55,896 nucleotides of DNA, from contig CAKQMS010000016.1 in the NCBI GenBank assembly GCA_934254985.1, positions 1 through 55,896 of the forward strand, written 5' to 3'. The notes under the pieces are model-generated. The model was not told the origin of the DNA and searched no databases. It saw only the letters and a list, made by a program, of their open reading frames with translations. Origin of the DNA: an uncultured Prevotella sp. (lineage in GTDB: Bacteria; Bacteroidota; Bacteroidia; Bacteroidales; Bacteroidaceae). The translations under genes were made by a program, and so were the position numbers. Shown in pieces: positions 18,168 through 28,050 of this stretch (the stretch's first letter is position 1; each line of letters opens with the position of its first letter).

Positions 18168-18183
18168 TGTTTCACGTGAAACA
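18168..18183. promoter_or_regulatory. Perfect parS centromere site
   Basis: TGTTTCACGTGAAACA is a full 16-base palindrome identical to the ParB-binding consensus known from many bacteria. It lies in the intergenic gap between the mnmG stop and apt start. No parA or parB gene is in this window. Confidence 0.8.
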
Positions 18184-18249
18184 TTGTAGCTTCCTCGTTG
18201 TTCCACGTTTCACAACTTACTTCAATCTTGTGTCGGGTGTAGCTAAAAA

Positions 18250-20148
18250 CTATCGTCCCATCATCACGAGTAGCACGTTAATATCGCTTGGACTTACTCC
18301 CGGAATGCGGCTTGCTTGTGCCAAGGTTTCTGGGTTTATCTTTTCGAGCTTTTGGCGTCCTTCGGTTGAGATCTCCAATATTTCAGAGTAGTTGAAATGA
18401 CCTCTGATTTTGATGTCCTCCAAACGGTGCATTTTATCTGCCACCATTTTTTCTCGTTCGATATATCCTTTATATTTTATTCTAATCTCGGCAGCTTCGG
18501 CAATTTCTTCTTTTCTATTCTCTGGTTTCTCGATTATTTCGTTAAGCTCAGGAATCATGGTTTTTAGCGCATCTATAGATATTTGTGGGCGAGAAAGAAG
18601 GTCGCTCACTTTGCATCCCATGCGAAGTGGAGTGGTGTCGATAGATTCGAGCTTGGCGTTTATATCTGCTGGTTTTACCGAAGTGTTGTAGCAGAAATGC
18701 TCCAACTGTTCGATTGCATCTTTCTTTTCTTTCCACCAGTTATAACGTTCCGTTGTGGCAAGCCCGATGTTGTAAGCGCGTTCTGTTAGTCGTGCGTCAG
18801 CATCATCCTGTCGAAGCAGAATTCTATACTCAGCTCTTGATGTAAACATACGGTATGGTTCGTCAACGCCTTTTGTTACCAAATCATCGATTAGCACTCC
18901 GATGTAGCTTTCGTCGCGATTCATCACAAAAGGTTCGCCTCCACCGCACAATATAGCTGCGTTGATACCTGCGACGAGTCCTTGTCCGCCGGCCTCTTCA
19001 TATCCTGTTGTGCCATTAACCTGTCCTGCGAAGAACAAACCTTTAAGAACTTTCGATTCTAACGAGTGGTTTAGCTGCGTTGGGTCGAAGTAATCGTATT
19101 CTATAGCATATCCTGGTCGGTAAGCCTTTACGTCTCTTAGCGCAGGAATCTTCTTTAGGGCGTTAAGCTGCACTTCCATAGGCATGCTCGAAGAAAAACC
19201 GTTTAGGTACATCTCGTTGGTGTCTGTGCCTTCAGGTTCCAAGAACAAAGGATGCTGATCCTTGTCAGGGAATGTCATGAGCTTAGTTTCTATCGAAGGA
19301 CAATAGCGAGGACCTGTGCTCTGAATCTGTCCGTTGTAGAGTGGGGAGTCGGCGATGGCTGCGCGAAGAGTGTCATGTACATCCTTATTAGTATAGCATG
19401 TCCAACAAGGCAACTGCTCCAGCTTGCGAGCTTTTCCCATATAGCTAAACTTGTGGAAGTCGTTTTCGCCAGGTTGTATCTCCATATCTTCGAAATGAAC
19501 GCTACGCTTGTCGATTCTCACAGGAGTACCTGTTTTCATTCTTGCAGCTCTTATGCCCCATTGAGTGATGCTGTCGGTAAGTCTGTCGACGGCAGGTTCT
19601 GCGCATCGTCCGCCAGGTAGCTGACATCTACCTATATGTAGAAGTCCGTTTAGGAATGTTCCTGCTGTGATGATAGTAGCCTTGGCATTGAATGTTACAC
19701 CCCATACAGTCTTGGCGCCCACACATTCTCCGTTTTCTACTATTATCTCGCAAACTTGGTCTTGCCATATATCGAGGTTAGGAGTGTTGTCAAGAATGGA
19801 GCGCCATTCCCAAATAAACTTTCCTCTATCGCATTGAGCTCTTGGCGACCAGACAGCAGGACCTTTGCCGCGATTAAGCATTTTGAATTGTATAGCGGTA
19901 TTATCTGTGACGATACCCATTTGTCCTCCCAATGCGTCAATCTCTCTAACAATCTGTCCTTTGGCTATACCTCCTACGGCAGGGTTGCAACTCATCTGCC
20001 CGATTTTGTTCATGTCCATCGTTATCAGACAAGTCTTGGCGCCCATGTTGGCAGCAGCTGCAGCAGCTTCGCATCCTGCGTGTCCACCTCCGATAACTAT
20101 GACATCATAGTTGAAAATCATCATATATATATCTTCTGTTGTTGACAT
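18250..20148 (-). CDS. mnmG: tRNA uridine-5-carboxymethylaminomethyl modification enzyme MnmG
   Basis: This encodes 632 residues, the usual size. MnmG is an FAD-dependent enzyme that, with MnmE, installs cmnm5U or a related group at U34 of certain tRNAs. The dinucleotide fold VIVIGGGHAGCEAAAAA starts at about residue 17. MSCNPAVGGIAKGQIVREID, GTFLNGLLHIG and the family block GLVAGINAA follow. The C-terminal helical domain that binds MnmE and tRNA is complete. The first ATG is used; a second one eight residues downstream is possible. mnmG is often close to the replication origin, which agrees with the parS site 67 bases beyond its stop. Confidence 0.97.
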   Translation of the reverse strand: MSTTEDIYMMIFNYDVIVIGGGHAGCEAAAAAANMGAKTCLITMDMNKIGQMSCNPAVGGIAKGQIVREIDALGGQMGIVTDNTAIQFKMLNRGKGPAVWSPRAQCDRGKFIWEWRSILDNTPNLDIWQDQVCEIIVENGECVGAKTVWGVTFNAKATIITAGTFLNGLLHIGRCQLPGGRCAEPAVDRLTDSITQWGIRAARMKTGTPVRIDKRSVHFEDMEIQPGENDFHKFSYMGKARKLEQLPCWTCYTNKDVHDTLRAAIADSPLYNGQIQSTGPRYCPSIETKLMTFPDKDQHPLFLEPEGTDTNEMYLNGFSSSMPMEVQLNALKKIPALRDVKAYRPGYAIEYDYFDPTQLNHSLESKVLKGLFFAGQVNGTTGYEEAGGQGLVAGINAAILCGGGEPFVMNRDESYIGVLIDDLVTKGVDEPYRMFTSRAEYRILLRQDDADARLTERAYNIGLATTERYNWWKEKKDAIEQLEHFCYNTSVKPADINAKLESIDTTPLRMGCKVSDLLSRPQISIDALKTMIPELNEIIEKPENRKEEIAEAAEIRIKYKGYIEREKMVADKMHRLEDIKIRGHFNYSEILEISTEGRQKLEKINPETLAQASRIPGVSPSDINVLLVMMGR

Positions 20149-20465
20149 GTTGAAAGAGTTGGCAATAATGCAAGCATGAATTTACAAAGAGATTATGATT
20201 ATGGTGAAATCTGTTTGTATACCTGCTGTTTTGTCAACTCTACTATACATTCCTAATTCTTTCGCTGCAAATGTATGAATAAAATTTGGATTTTTCTTAA
20301 AATCTCTTTGATTTATCATTAAAATATAGTATTTTTGCACACAAATAGCACATCTGTTACCTATTTTGTAGGGATAGTTGTGCCCTTAAGTGTTTACTAT
20401 AAAAGATGATTTAGTTCAGCAGCAAATAATTTTCTAACATTTAAATAATTAAAAATCAATCATTT
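20149..20465. other. Intergenic region with the sdhC/frdC leader
   Basis: This gap separates divergent mnmG and the fumarate reductase operon. It contains the promoter at 20307-20337 and a 125-base AT-rich leader. I see no gene, strong hairpin or riboswitch in it. Confidence 0.6.
20307..20337 (+). promoter_or_regulatory. Promoter of the fumarate reductase operon
   Basis: TTTG (20307-20310), 19 bases, TATTTTTG (20330-20337): the full Bacteroidetes consensus. It predicts an untranslated leader of about 120 bases. Confidence 0.8.
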
Positions 20466-21155
20466 ATGTGGTTAATCAATTCTTCTATTGGTAGAAAGGT
20501 AGTGATGTCGGTTACCGGTATCGCACTTATTCTATTCTTGACATTCCACGGTTGCATGAATGTGGCAGCTCTCTTCTCTGGAGAGGCTTACAACACAATC
20601 TGCGAGTTGTTGGGTGCTAACTGGTATGCTGTTGCTGCAACTTTGGGTTTGGCAGCTTTGGCAGTTTGTCACATCGTCTATGCTTTCATCTTGACAGCAC
20701 AGAACCGTCGTGCTCGTGGTGATGAGCGCTATGCTGTGACAGCAAAGCCTGAAAAGGTAGAGTGGGCTTCTCAGAACATGTTGGTACTTGGTATCATCGT
20801 AGTTCTTGGTTTGTTGCTTCACCTTTTCAACTTCTGGTACAACATGATGTTTGCTGAGCTTTTGGGTACAAGCTTCGGTCACAACCCAGCTGACGGCTTC
20901 GCTTTCATCCAGGATACCTTTGCTAACCCTGTATATGTAGTTCTCTACATCATCTGGTTGGTAGCTCTCTGGTTCCACCTCACTCACGGTTTCTGGAGTG
21001 CTCTTCAGACACTCGGATGGAATGGTAAGACTTGGTTCTGCCGTTGGAAGACTATCGGTATTGTTTATGTAACAGTTCTGATTGCTCTCTTCATCGTTGT
21101 AGTATTGGCATTTGCTGCTGGCGTTGCACCTTCTTTGTGCTGCTGTGCTGCTTAA
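20466..21155 (+). CDS. Succinate dehydrogenase/fumarate reductase cytochrome b subunit
   Basis: This encodes 229 residues, a membrane anchor with five hydrophobic segments, as in the single-subunit anchors of Bacteroidetes and epsilonproteobacterial enzymes. Histidines within or next to the membrane helices (FLTFHGCMN, LAVCHIVYA, LLHLFNFW, WFHLTHGFW) are candidates for binding two haem b groups. It anchors the FrdA/FrdB pair and passes electrons between menaquinol and fumarate. The order C-A-B with 31- and 47-base gaps shows one operon. Its C-terminus ends in an unusual cysteine run, LCCCAA-like (SLCCCAA), which I cannot explain. Confidence 0.94.
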   Translation: MWLINSSIGRKVVMSVTGIALILFLTFHGCMNVAALFSGEAYNTICELLGANWYAVAATLGLAALAVCHIVYAFILTAQNRRARGDERYAVTAKPEKVEWASQNMLVLGIIVVLGLLLHLFNFWYNMMFAELLGTSFGHNPADGFAFIQDTFANPVYVVLYIIWLVALWFHLTHGFWSALQTLGWNGKTWFCRWKTIGIVYVTVLIALFIVVVLAFAAGVAPSLCCCAA

Positions 21156-21186
21156 TTAATGTAATCATTTAAGAATTAAAAAGATT

Positions 21187-23169
21187 ATGGCTAAGACATT
21201 AAATTCAAGAATACCTGAAGGACCAGTAGCTGAGAAATGGACCAACTATAAGGCTCACCAGCGTTTGGTTAACCCAAAGAATAAGTTAAAGCTCGACGTT
21301 ATCGTTGTAGGTACAGGTTTGGCAGGTGCTTCTGCTGCTGCTTCTCTCGGCGAGATGGGCTTCAATATCTTGAACTTCTGCATCCAGGACTCTCCACGTC
21401 GTGCTCACTCTATCGCAGCACAGGGTGGTATCAATGCAGCTAAGAATTATCAGAATGATGGTGACTCTGTTTACCGTCTGTTCTACGATACAGTAAAGGG
21501 TGGTGACTACCGTGCTCGTGAGGCTAACGTTTACCGTTTGGCTGAGGTGAGCAACGACATCATCGACCAGTGCGTAGCTCAGGGCGTTCCTTTCGCTCGT
21601 GAGTATGGTGGTATGCTGGCTAACCGTTCTTTCGGTGGTGCTCAGGTATCTCGTACATTCTATGCTAAGGGTCAGACAGGTCAGCAGCTCCTCCTCGGTG
21701 CTTACTCTTCTTTGAGCCGCATGGTTGAGGCAGGTAAGGTAAAGCTCTTCACCCGTTACGAGATGGAGGATATTGTGATCGTTGACGGTCACGCTCGTGG
21801 TATCATCGCCAAGAATTTGATCACAGGTAAGTTGGAGCGTTTCTCTGCCAACGCCGTAGTTATCGCTACCGGTGGTTATGGTAACGCTTACTTCCTTTCT
21901 ACAAACGCTATGGGTTGTAACTGTACAGCAGCTATCCAGTGCTACCGCAAGGGTGCTGACTTCGCTAACCCATCTTACGTTCAGATTCACCCTACATGTA
22001 TCCCTGTTCACGGTACAAACCAGAGTAAGTTGACTTTGATGTCAGAGTCACTCCGTAACGATGGTCGTATCTGGGTACCTAAGAAGCTCGAGGATGCCAA
22101 GGCTCTTCAGGCTGGTACAAAGCAGGGTTGGGATATCCCAGAGCAGGATCGTGACTACTACTTGGAGCGTCGCTATCCAGCATTCGGTAACTTGGTACCT
22201 CGTGACGTTGCTTCACGTGCTGCTAAGGAGCGTTGCGACAAGGGCTTCGGTGTTAACAACACAGGTTTGGCTGTATTCCTCGACTTCTCTGAGTCTATCC
22301 AGCGTCTTGGTATCGACGAGATTCGTCAGCGCTATGGTAACCTCTTCGATATGTATGAAGAGATTACAGACGTTAACCCAGGCGAGTTCGTACGTTCAGA
22401 GGGTGGCTTCGACTACTACAAGCCAATGATGATCTTCCCTGCTATCCACTACACAATGGGTGGTATCTGGGTTGACTATGAGCTTCAGACAACAATCCCT
22501 GGCCTCTTCGCTATTGGTGAGTGTAACTTCTCTGACCACGGTGCTAACCGTCTTGGTGCTTCTGCTTTGATGCAGGGTCTTGCTGACGGTTACTTCGTAC
22601 TTCCATATACTATCCAGAACTACCTTGCTGACCAGGCTATCTGGCCACGTCTCTCTACCGATCTCCCTGAGTTTGCAGAGGCAGAGAAGAACGTTAATGC
22701 AGAAATCGACCGCTTGATGAACATCGGTGGTAAGCGTTCTGTAGACTCTATCCATAAGGAGCTTGGCCACATCATGTGGGAGCATGTTGGTATGGGTCGT
22801 ACCAAGGAAGGTCTTGAGGAAGGCTTGAAGATGTTGAAGGCTCTCCGTCAGGAGTTCAACACCAACCTCTTCGTTCCTGGTACAAAGGAAGGATTGAATG
22901 TAGAGCTTGACAAGGCTATCCATCTCCGCGACTTCATCATCATGGGTGAGCTTATCGCATACGACGCACTCCATCGTGAGGAGTCTTGTGGTGGTCACTT
23001 CCGTGAGGAGCATCAGACAGAAGAGGGCGAAGCTAAGCGCGACGACGAACACTTCTTCTATGTAGGTGCTTGGGAGTATCAGAACAACGATGAGACAGCT
23101 CCAGTCCTCAACAAGGAACCACTTGAGTACGAGATCATTAAGGTTCAGACTCGTAACTATAAGAACTAA
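21187..23169 (+). CDS. Fumarate reductase/succinate dehydrogenase flavoprotein subunit
   Basis: This 660-residue catalytic subunit interconverts fumarate and succinate. The FAD fold is [18 protein letters not shown], and [15 protein letters not shown] holds the histidine to which FAD is covalently bound in this family. Further conserved blocks are [18 protein letters not shown] and [10 protein letters not shown]. Its size and the single cytochrome b partner match the Bacteroides/Wolinella-type enzyme. In an anaerobe the likely direction is fumarate reduction with menaquinol, producing succinate. The codon choice (few rare codons, strong CGT/GGT/GCT bias) suggests high expression. Confidence 0.97.
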   Translation: MAKTLNSRIPEGPVAEKWTNYKAHQRLVNPKNKLKLDVIVVGTGLAGASAAASLGEMGFNILNFCIQDSPRRAHSIAAQGGINAAKNYQNDGDSVYRLFYDTVKGGDYRAREANVYRLAEVSNDIIDQCVAQGVPFAREYGGMLANRSFGGAQVSRTFYAKGQTGQQLLLGAYSSLSRMVEAGKVKLFTRYEMEDIVIVDGHARGIIAKNLITGKLERFSANAVVIATGGYGNAYFLSTNAMGCNCTAAIQCYRKGADFANPSYVQIHPTCIPVHGTNQSKLTLMSESLRNDGRIWVPKKLEDAKALQAGTKQGWDIPEQDRDYYLERRYPAFGNLVPRDVASRAAKERCDKGFGVNNTGLAVFLDFSESIQRLGIDEIRQRYGNLFDMYEEITDVNPGEFVRSEGGFDYYKPMMIFPAIHYTMGGIWVDYELQTTIPGLFAIGECNFSDHGANRLGASALMQGLADGYFVLPYTIQNYLADQAIWPRLSTDLPEFAEAEKNVNAEIDRLMNIGGKRSVDSIHKELGHIMWEHVGMGRTKEGLEEGLKMLKALRQEFNTNLFVPGTKEGLNVELDKAIHLRDFIIMGELIAYDALHREESCGGHFREEHQTEEGEAKRDDEHFFYVGAWEYQNNDETAPVLNKEPLEYEIIKVQTRNYKN

Positions 23170-23216
23170 TCCTTTGTGTTCATTCAATAATCAACAATTA
23201 AAGTAAGAAAGTAAAT

Positions 23217-23972
23217 ATGGCAAATATTTCATTCACAATTAAATATTGGAAGCAGAATGGACCTAAGGAAAAGGGCCATTTTGACAGTCGCGAGATGAAG
23301 AACATCCCTGATGACACTTCATTCCTCGAGATGCTTGATATGCTCAATGAGGAGCTTATCGAGGAAGGTAAGGAACCATTCGTATTCGACCATGACTGTC
23401 GTGAGGGTATCTGCGGTATGTGTTCACTATATATCAATGGTACTCCACACGGAAAGACAGAGAGCGGTGCTACTACATGTCAGCTCTATATGCGTCGTTT
23501 CCACGATGGTGACGTTATCACCGTAGAGCCTTGGCGTTCAGCAGGTTTCCCTGTTATCAAGGACTGTATGGTAGACCGTTCAGCATTCGACAAGATCATC
23601 GCAGCTGGTGGCTACAACACCATCCGTACTGGTCAGGCTCAGGATGCTAACGCTGTCCTCATCCCTAAGCAGAATGCTGATGAGGCTATGGACTGCGCTA
23701 CATGTATCGGTTGTGGTGCTTGTGTAGCAGCTTGTAAGAATGGTTCAGCTATGCTCTTCGTAAGCTCTAAGGTTAGCCAGTTGGCTCTCCTCCCACAGGG
23801 ACGTCCAGAGGCAGCAAAGCGTGCTAAGGCTATGATCGCCAAGATGGATGAGCTCGGCTTCGGTAACTGTACAAACACTCGTGCTTGCGAGGCTGTTTGT
23901 CCTAAGAACGAAAGCATCGCCAACATCGCTCGCCTTAACCGTGAGTTCTTGAAGGCTAAGTTGGCTGACTAA
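23217..23972 (+). CDS. Fumarate reductase/succinate dehydrogenase iron-sulfur subunit
   Basis: This encodes 251 residues. The [2Fe-2S] site is CREGICGMCSLYING, with a later Cys. The ferredoxin-like domain carries CATCIGCGACVAACK and CTNTRACEAVCPK for the [4Fe-4S] and [3Fe-4S] clusters. It relays electrons between the flavoprotein and the membrane haems. It is the last gene of the operon and is followed 28 bases on by a strong terminator. All cluster ligands seem intact and the length is normal. Confidence 0.97.
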   Translation: MANISFTIKYWKQNGPKEKGHFDSREMKNIPDDTSFLEMLDMLNEELIEEGKEPFVFDHDCREGICGMCSLYINGTPHGKTESGATTCQLYMRRFHDGDVITVEPWRSAGFPVIKDCMVDRSAFDKIIAAGGYNTIRTGQAQDANAVLIPKQNADEAMDCATCIGCGACVAACKNGSAMLFVSSKVSQLALLPQGRPEAAKRAKAMIAKMDELGFGNCTNTRACEAVCPKNESIANIARLNREFLKAKLAD

Positions 23973-24000
23973 TTTAGCAACAAATAATAGCTAAATAACT

Positions 24001-24040
24001 AAAACGGTTCCTGCAACATAAGGTTGTAGGAACCGTTTTT
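24001..24040 (+). terminator. Terminator of the fumarate reductase operon
   Basis: A 17-base-pair stem (AAAACGGTTCCTGCAAC with its complement, one G-U pair) and a 6-base loop, ending in a T run. Confidence 0.9.
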
Positions 24041-24268
24041 AGTTTTATATCCTCTTTGCAGCATGCGAATATATGTAATTATAGCTAACGGCAATAATAA
24101 TTAAAGAAAAACGTGAAATAGTTGTAGAGTTTTGCCATTGTTCCAACTATTTGTTGTAAGTTTGCAGAAAGTAACATGTATTGCTGCGTTTTTGTAGCCC
24201 TCGTTACTAAGCTAAGACTTACAGATATTATTGGGTAAGAATAGATATTATTAGGTGAGAATGTATTT

Positions 24269-26680
24269 ATGGTAAGAATCAAGAACAATAAACTATTGTT
24301 GGCGTTGCTATTGCTACTGCCACTATCTTCACAAGCTCAAAAGCCGCAACAAGAAACTTCTCAAGTTTCTAAGCAAGAGAATGCCTCAAAGCCACAGCAA
24401 GAGGAAACTAAAAAGCCAAGGCGTGTATATTTCATGCCTATCACATTCGGCGAATTCCGACTGATGCCAGATACCACTATTGAGAGTAGCTTTAATATTG
24501 GTATGATAAATGGTGTGACAAAGCAGCGAGGCTTATCGCTTGGCGTGGTTTCTAATATCAACCACAATTTGCGCGGTATACAGATGAGCGGTATTACCAA
24601 TATCAGCTCGGGCGTAGACAAAGGTTTGCAGCTTTCATCGGCAGTAAATGTTTCGGCAGGATATATGCGAGGCTTGCAGGTGGCTGCCTACAACTATGCC
24701 GACACTCTGAATGGTTCACAGATAGGACTGCTGAATGTTGCCGTGAGCCATCCACGAGGAGTGCAGATAGGACTCTTGAATTATACCCGCGACACTATAG
24801 CAAAGAAGATAGGATTAGTAAATATTAATCCTAAGACCACCATCGACTATATGGCTTTTGCCGGTACCACCTCGAAGATTAATGGCGCCTTGCGATTCCG
24901 TAACCGCTCTACATATAATATCATCGGTATTGGCAGCCACTATATGGGATTAGACTCTAAGTTCTCAGGAGCCATATATTATCGTCTTGGACAATACTTT
25001 AATATTACTCCACGTCTATCGCTAAGTGGCGACGTAGGCTATTATCATATAGAAACCTTCAGCGACCAAGCCGATAAGCCAAAGCGACTATATTCGTTGC
25101 AGGCGCACATTAATGCCGACTATCAGCTAAACCGCTATATTGGCTTCTATGGCTCGTTAGGCTATGGCGACACACGCTATTATACCCATCATAAGCACTA
25201 TAAGAATGGTATGATAGCACAGTTAGGTTTGACCTTCAGATATAATCGCAGTCATGCCAACCTCTTACCTTCGCTTGAGCCTGCCGACACCTGTGGCTAC
25301 CTGAATATCCACGACGACCACAACGAGAAGCACCCATGGATAGCAGCATTACAAGCCACGGGCATCAACCTCCTTGTGCATGGTTTCGACCGCTTTGTTA
25401 TGAACGAAGAGTTTGCAAAAGTAAATATGCACACCATCCACAAAAACTTCCAAAAAGGTTTTGTATGGGACAACGACCAGTTCTCAACCAACCTTTTTGC
25501 CCACCCATATCATGGCAACCTATATTATAATGCCGCACGTAGCAACGGACTGAGCTTCTGGGAGTCGGCACCTTATGCCCTTGGCGGTTCACTTATGTGG
25601 GAGTTCTGTGGCGAGATAGAGCCACCAGCCATCAACGACCTTATGGCTACAACCTTTGGCGGTATCTGTATAGGTGAGATTACACATAGAGTTAGCAACG
25701 TGATATTAAACGACCGCAAGCGAGGCTTTGGACGTTTTATGCGCGAGTTTGCTGCTACCGCCATCTGTCCTATGCGAGGCTTAAACCGTATGATAAGTGG
25801 CGAGGCATGGCATGTGTCGCCAAATGCAGAACCATACCATGACTATAAGCGTTTCCCTGTCGACTTCTCCGTAACAGCAGGTACTCGATATTTGGCAGAC
25901 GATGGTTCGATGTTTCGTGGCGAATGGAATCCATATATAGCCCTTAATTTGGAATATGGCGACCCATTCAATAGGCGCGAGAATAAGCCATACGACTATT
26001 TCTCAGCCGATGTTAAGTTTGGTCTTTCAGCCAATCAGCCTCTCATCAACGCCCTTCACCTCATGGGACGAATATGGAGTGCACCTATGTTCTCAGAGCG
26101 CAAAGTGGATGCCGAGATAGGTATATATCAGCATTTCAACTACTACGACTCTAAACCAGTAAAGGATGGCAGCAACCAAACCCCTTACCGTATATCAGAG
26201 GCAGCTTCGTTCGGTCCTGGTATGATGATTAGATTCCCTGAGACTGGAGCCATGAAGCGACTTGAGCAACGAGTGTTTATAAGCGGAATACTCCTTGGAG
26301 GTACCAAGAGCGACTACTATAACGTGATAGACCGCGACTATAACATGGGCTCAGGCTTCTCCGTGAAGACTATGACATATATGGACTTCCGCCATTTCGG
26401 GCGCTTTGAGCTGAAATCCGACTATTATCGCATATTTACCTGGAAGGGCTACGAAGGCAAAGACCTTGAAAACATAAACCCTCTATATCTAAATGCGCAA
26501 GGCGACAAGGGTAATGCTATCCTGCTGGTGATAAATCCACATTGGGAGATAGAAGTAAACGATGTGCTTGGCATACATGCCTCTACAGCATATTTCGTTC
26601 GTAGCACCCATTATCATTGCCATCCAGATGTCAAGACCAGCACCTTTGAGTTCCGCTTGGGATTGACATGCCATTTGTAG
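24269..26680 (+). CDS. Large envelope protein with a DUF3943-type domain
   Basis: This encodes 803 residues. The N-terminus is a signal peptide (LLALLLLLPLSSQAQ) followed by a short Gln/Lys-rich linker. Residues about 60-200 consist of short repeating units of the type G(L/V)Q(I/L)xxxxN, such as RGLQVAAYNYADTLNG and RGVQIGLLNY, likely beta strands. The central region, from FVMNEEFAKVNMH to HRVSNVILNDRKRG, matches the DUF3943 family, with NLFAHPYHGNLYYNAARSNG as its core. The C-terminal 250 residues look like amphipathic beta strands of an outer-membrane barrel. Function is unknown. A TAAGTTTG -7 box at 24157-24164 is a likely promoter. There is a 33-base gap to the methyltransferase gene, so co-transcription is possible. 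Confidence 0.85.
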   Translation: MVRIKNNKLLLALLLLLPLSSQAQKPQQETSQVSKQENASKPQQEETKKPRRVYFMPITFGEFRLMPDTTIESSFNIGMINGVTKQRGLSLGVVSNINHNLRGIQMSGITNISSGVDKGLQLSSAVNVSAGYMRGLQVAAYNYADTLNGSQIGLLNVAVSHPRGVQIGLLNYTRDTIAKKIGLVNINPKTTIDYMAFAGTTSKINGALRFRNRSTYNIIGIGSHYMGLDSKFSGAIYYRLGQYFNITPRLSLSGDVGYYHIETFSDQADKPKRLYSLQAHINADYQLNRYIGFYGSLGYGDTRYYTHHKHYKNGMIAQLGLTFRYNRSHANLLPSLEPADTCGYLNIHDDHNEKHPWIAALQATGINLLVHGFDRFVMNEEFAKVNMHTIHKNFQKGFVWDNDQFSTNLFAHPYHGNLYYNAARSNGLSFWESAPYALGGSLMWEFCGEIEPPAINDLMATTFGGICIGEITHRVSNVILNDRKRGFGRFMREFAATAICPMRGLNRMISGEAWHVSPNAEPYHDYKRFPVDFSVTAGTRYLADDGSMFRGEWNPYIALNLEYGDPFNRRENKPYDYFSADVKFGLSANQPLINALHLMGRIWSAPMFSERKVDAEIGIYQHFNYYDSKPVKDGSNQTPYRISEAASFGPGMMIRFPETGAMKRLEQRVFISGILLGGTKSDYYNVIDRDYNMGSGFSVKTMTYMDFRHFGRFELKSDYYRIFTWKGYEGKDLENINPLYLNAQGDKGNAILLVINPHWEIEVNDVLGIHASTAYFVRSTHYHCHPDVKTSTFEFRLGLTCHL

Positions 26681-26713
26681 AAGTTCATAATCAATTAGAA
26701 GAAACAATTATCT

Positions 26714-27937
26714 ATGACCACATCCGAATTCATACACCAATATCGCAACGATGATGTCCGTCAACTGGCATTCCTTGCATCTAAGTATCCTGAGGTAGAT
26801 GCGGTCTTTGCTCTCGACCAAATACGCGGTTGGCAAATAGCGCAAACCAAGCTCCCAAGATGGGCTGCGGTAGATGGTTTGCAATATCCGCCACATATCT
26901 CGATGGAACAATGCTCGTCAGAGCCTACGGCAGACTATAAGGCTGCAGTTGCACGCCGATTAGCTTCCGAAAGTCTTAGAACGAACGAAAAAGCCCTTTT
27001 CGTGGATATTACGGGCGGTTTTGGAGTAGACTTCTCGTATATAGCTTCGGCTTTGGATATAAAAGCCGTATATGTGGAGCGCAACGAAGTGTTGTGTAAT
27101 CTTGCTCGTCACAACTTCCCGTTGTTGGGATTGGATAAGGCAGAAGTTGTTTGTGGCGATGGCGAGGAATATGCCAAGAAACTTGAAAAAACCACTATGG
27201 TATATATTGATCCTGCACGTAGAGATGAGCATGGAGCACGCACCTATGGCATAGAAGATTGCACACCAAATATCCTTGAACTGCTGCCTATGCTAATGCA
27301 AAAGACCGACTATGTGGTGGTGAAGCTGTCGCCTATGCTCGATTGGCATAGTGCTGTGGCTGCCGTAGACGGTTGTCTTGATGGTAGTAGTTGCGTCACA
27401 GAAGTTCATATAGTGTCGCTTGCCAACGAATGCAAGGAATTGCTCATGGTAGTAGCCCATGGCAAACAAAAGCTAAAAGTGGTATGCGTAAATGGCAATC
27501 AGCAGTTTGCTTATTGTCCTGATGATGATGTAGCGCCAGTTTCGTATTCAGATTCAGAAGCAGATGCGATAGTTGGCAGTTATCTCTATGAGCCAAATGC
27601 GTCTATCATGAAGGCAGGTTGCTTTCAAGCCTTAGCAGCGAAGTATGGCGTGAGTGGAGTAGGGCGCAATTCACATCTCTTTGTTTCTAAGACTGATGTG
27701 ACAGAATTCCCTGGTCGCAGATTTGTAGTAGAAGCCATGTCGACGATGAATAAGAAAGAGCTGAAGCTCACACTTGCCAATATCACAAAGGCAAATATCA
27801 CCACTCGCAACTTCCCACTCTCGGTAGCTGAACTCAGAAAACGATTGAAGCTTAAAGATGGTGGCGATGTATATCTATTTGCCACAACATTAGCTGACGA
27901 TAGTCATGTAATATTGGTTTGTAAGAAAGCAAATTAA
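26714..27937 (+). CDS. SAM-dependent methyltransferase with THUMP-like C-terminal domain
   Basis: This encodes 407 residues. Residues about 95-240 form a class I methyltransferase fold: FVDITGGFGVDFSYIA is the SAM-binding glycine loop, AVYVERNEVLCNLARHNF follows with the acidic residue that holds the ribose, and VYIDPARRDEHGAR is the DPxR-like catalytic motif region. The C-terminal part matches the THUMP-like domain found in Bacteroidetes proteins of this type and ends in a small basic domain. RNA is the probable substrate because of the THUMP-like part; the precise target is unknown. The gene is followed by a hairpin that also contains the next promoter. Confidence 0.85.
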   Translation: MTTSEFIHQYRNDDVRQLAFLASKYPEVDAVFALDQIRGWQIAQTKLPRWAAVDGLQYPPHISMEQCSSEPTADYKAAVARRLASESLRTNEKALFVDITGGFGVDFSYIASALDIKAVYVERNEVLCNLARHNFPLLGLDKAEVVCGDGEEYAKKLEKTTMVYIDPARRDEHGARTYGIEDCTPNILELLPMLMQKTDYVVVKLSPMLDWHSAVAAVDGCLDGSSCVTEVHIVSLANECKELLMVVAHGKQKLKVVCVNGNQQFAYCPDDDVAPVSYSDSEADAIVGSYLYEPNASIMKAGCFQALAAKYGVSGVGRNSHLFVSKTDVTEFPGRRFVVEAMSTMNKKELKLTLANITKANITTRNFPLSVAELRKRLKLKDGGDVYLFATTLADDSHVILVCKKAN

Positions 27938-27965
27938 CGGAAAGAAGTAAAATAACTGAAAAATG

Positions 27966-28006
27966 ATAGCAATATTTGGTCGTTTGGCGAAATATTGCTA
28001 TTTTTG
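27966..28006 (+). promoter_or_regulatory. Overlapping terminator hairpin and promoter
   Basis: ATAGCAATATTT and AAATATTGCTAT (27966-27977, 27990-28001) form a 12-base-pair stem followed by TTTT. The same bases carry a consensus promoter: TTTG (27975-27978), 20 bases, TATTTTTG (27999-28006). It can therefore end the methyltransferase transcript and start that of the acyltransferase gene. Confidence 0.75.
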
Positions 28007-28050
28007 CATGTTTTATATAGTAGAATATATATCCAAAAACTTTGAATATC

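Noticed and set aside
18199..18214. Additional parS copy next to the perfect one
   Set aside because: Only the left half (TGTTCCACGT) matches; three mismatches in the right half.
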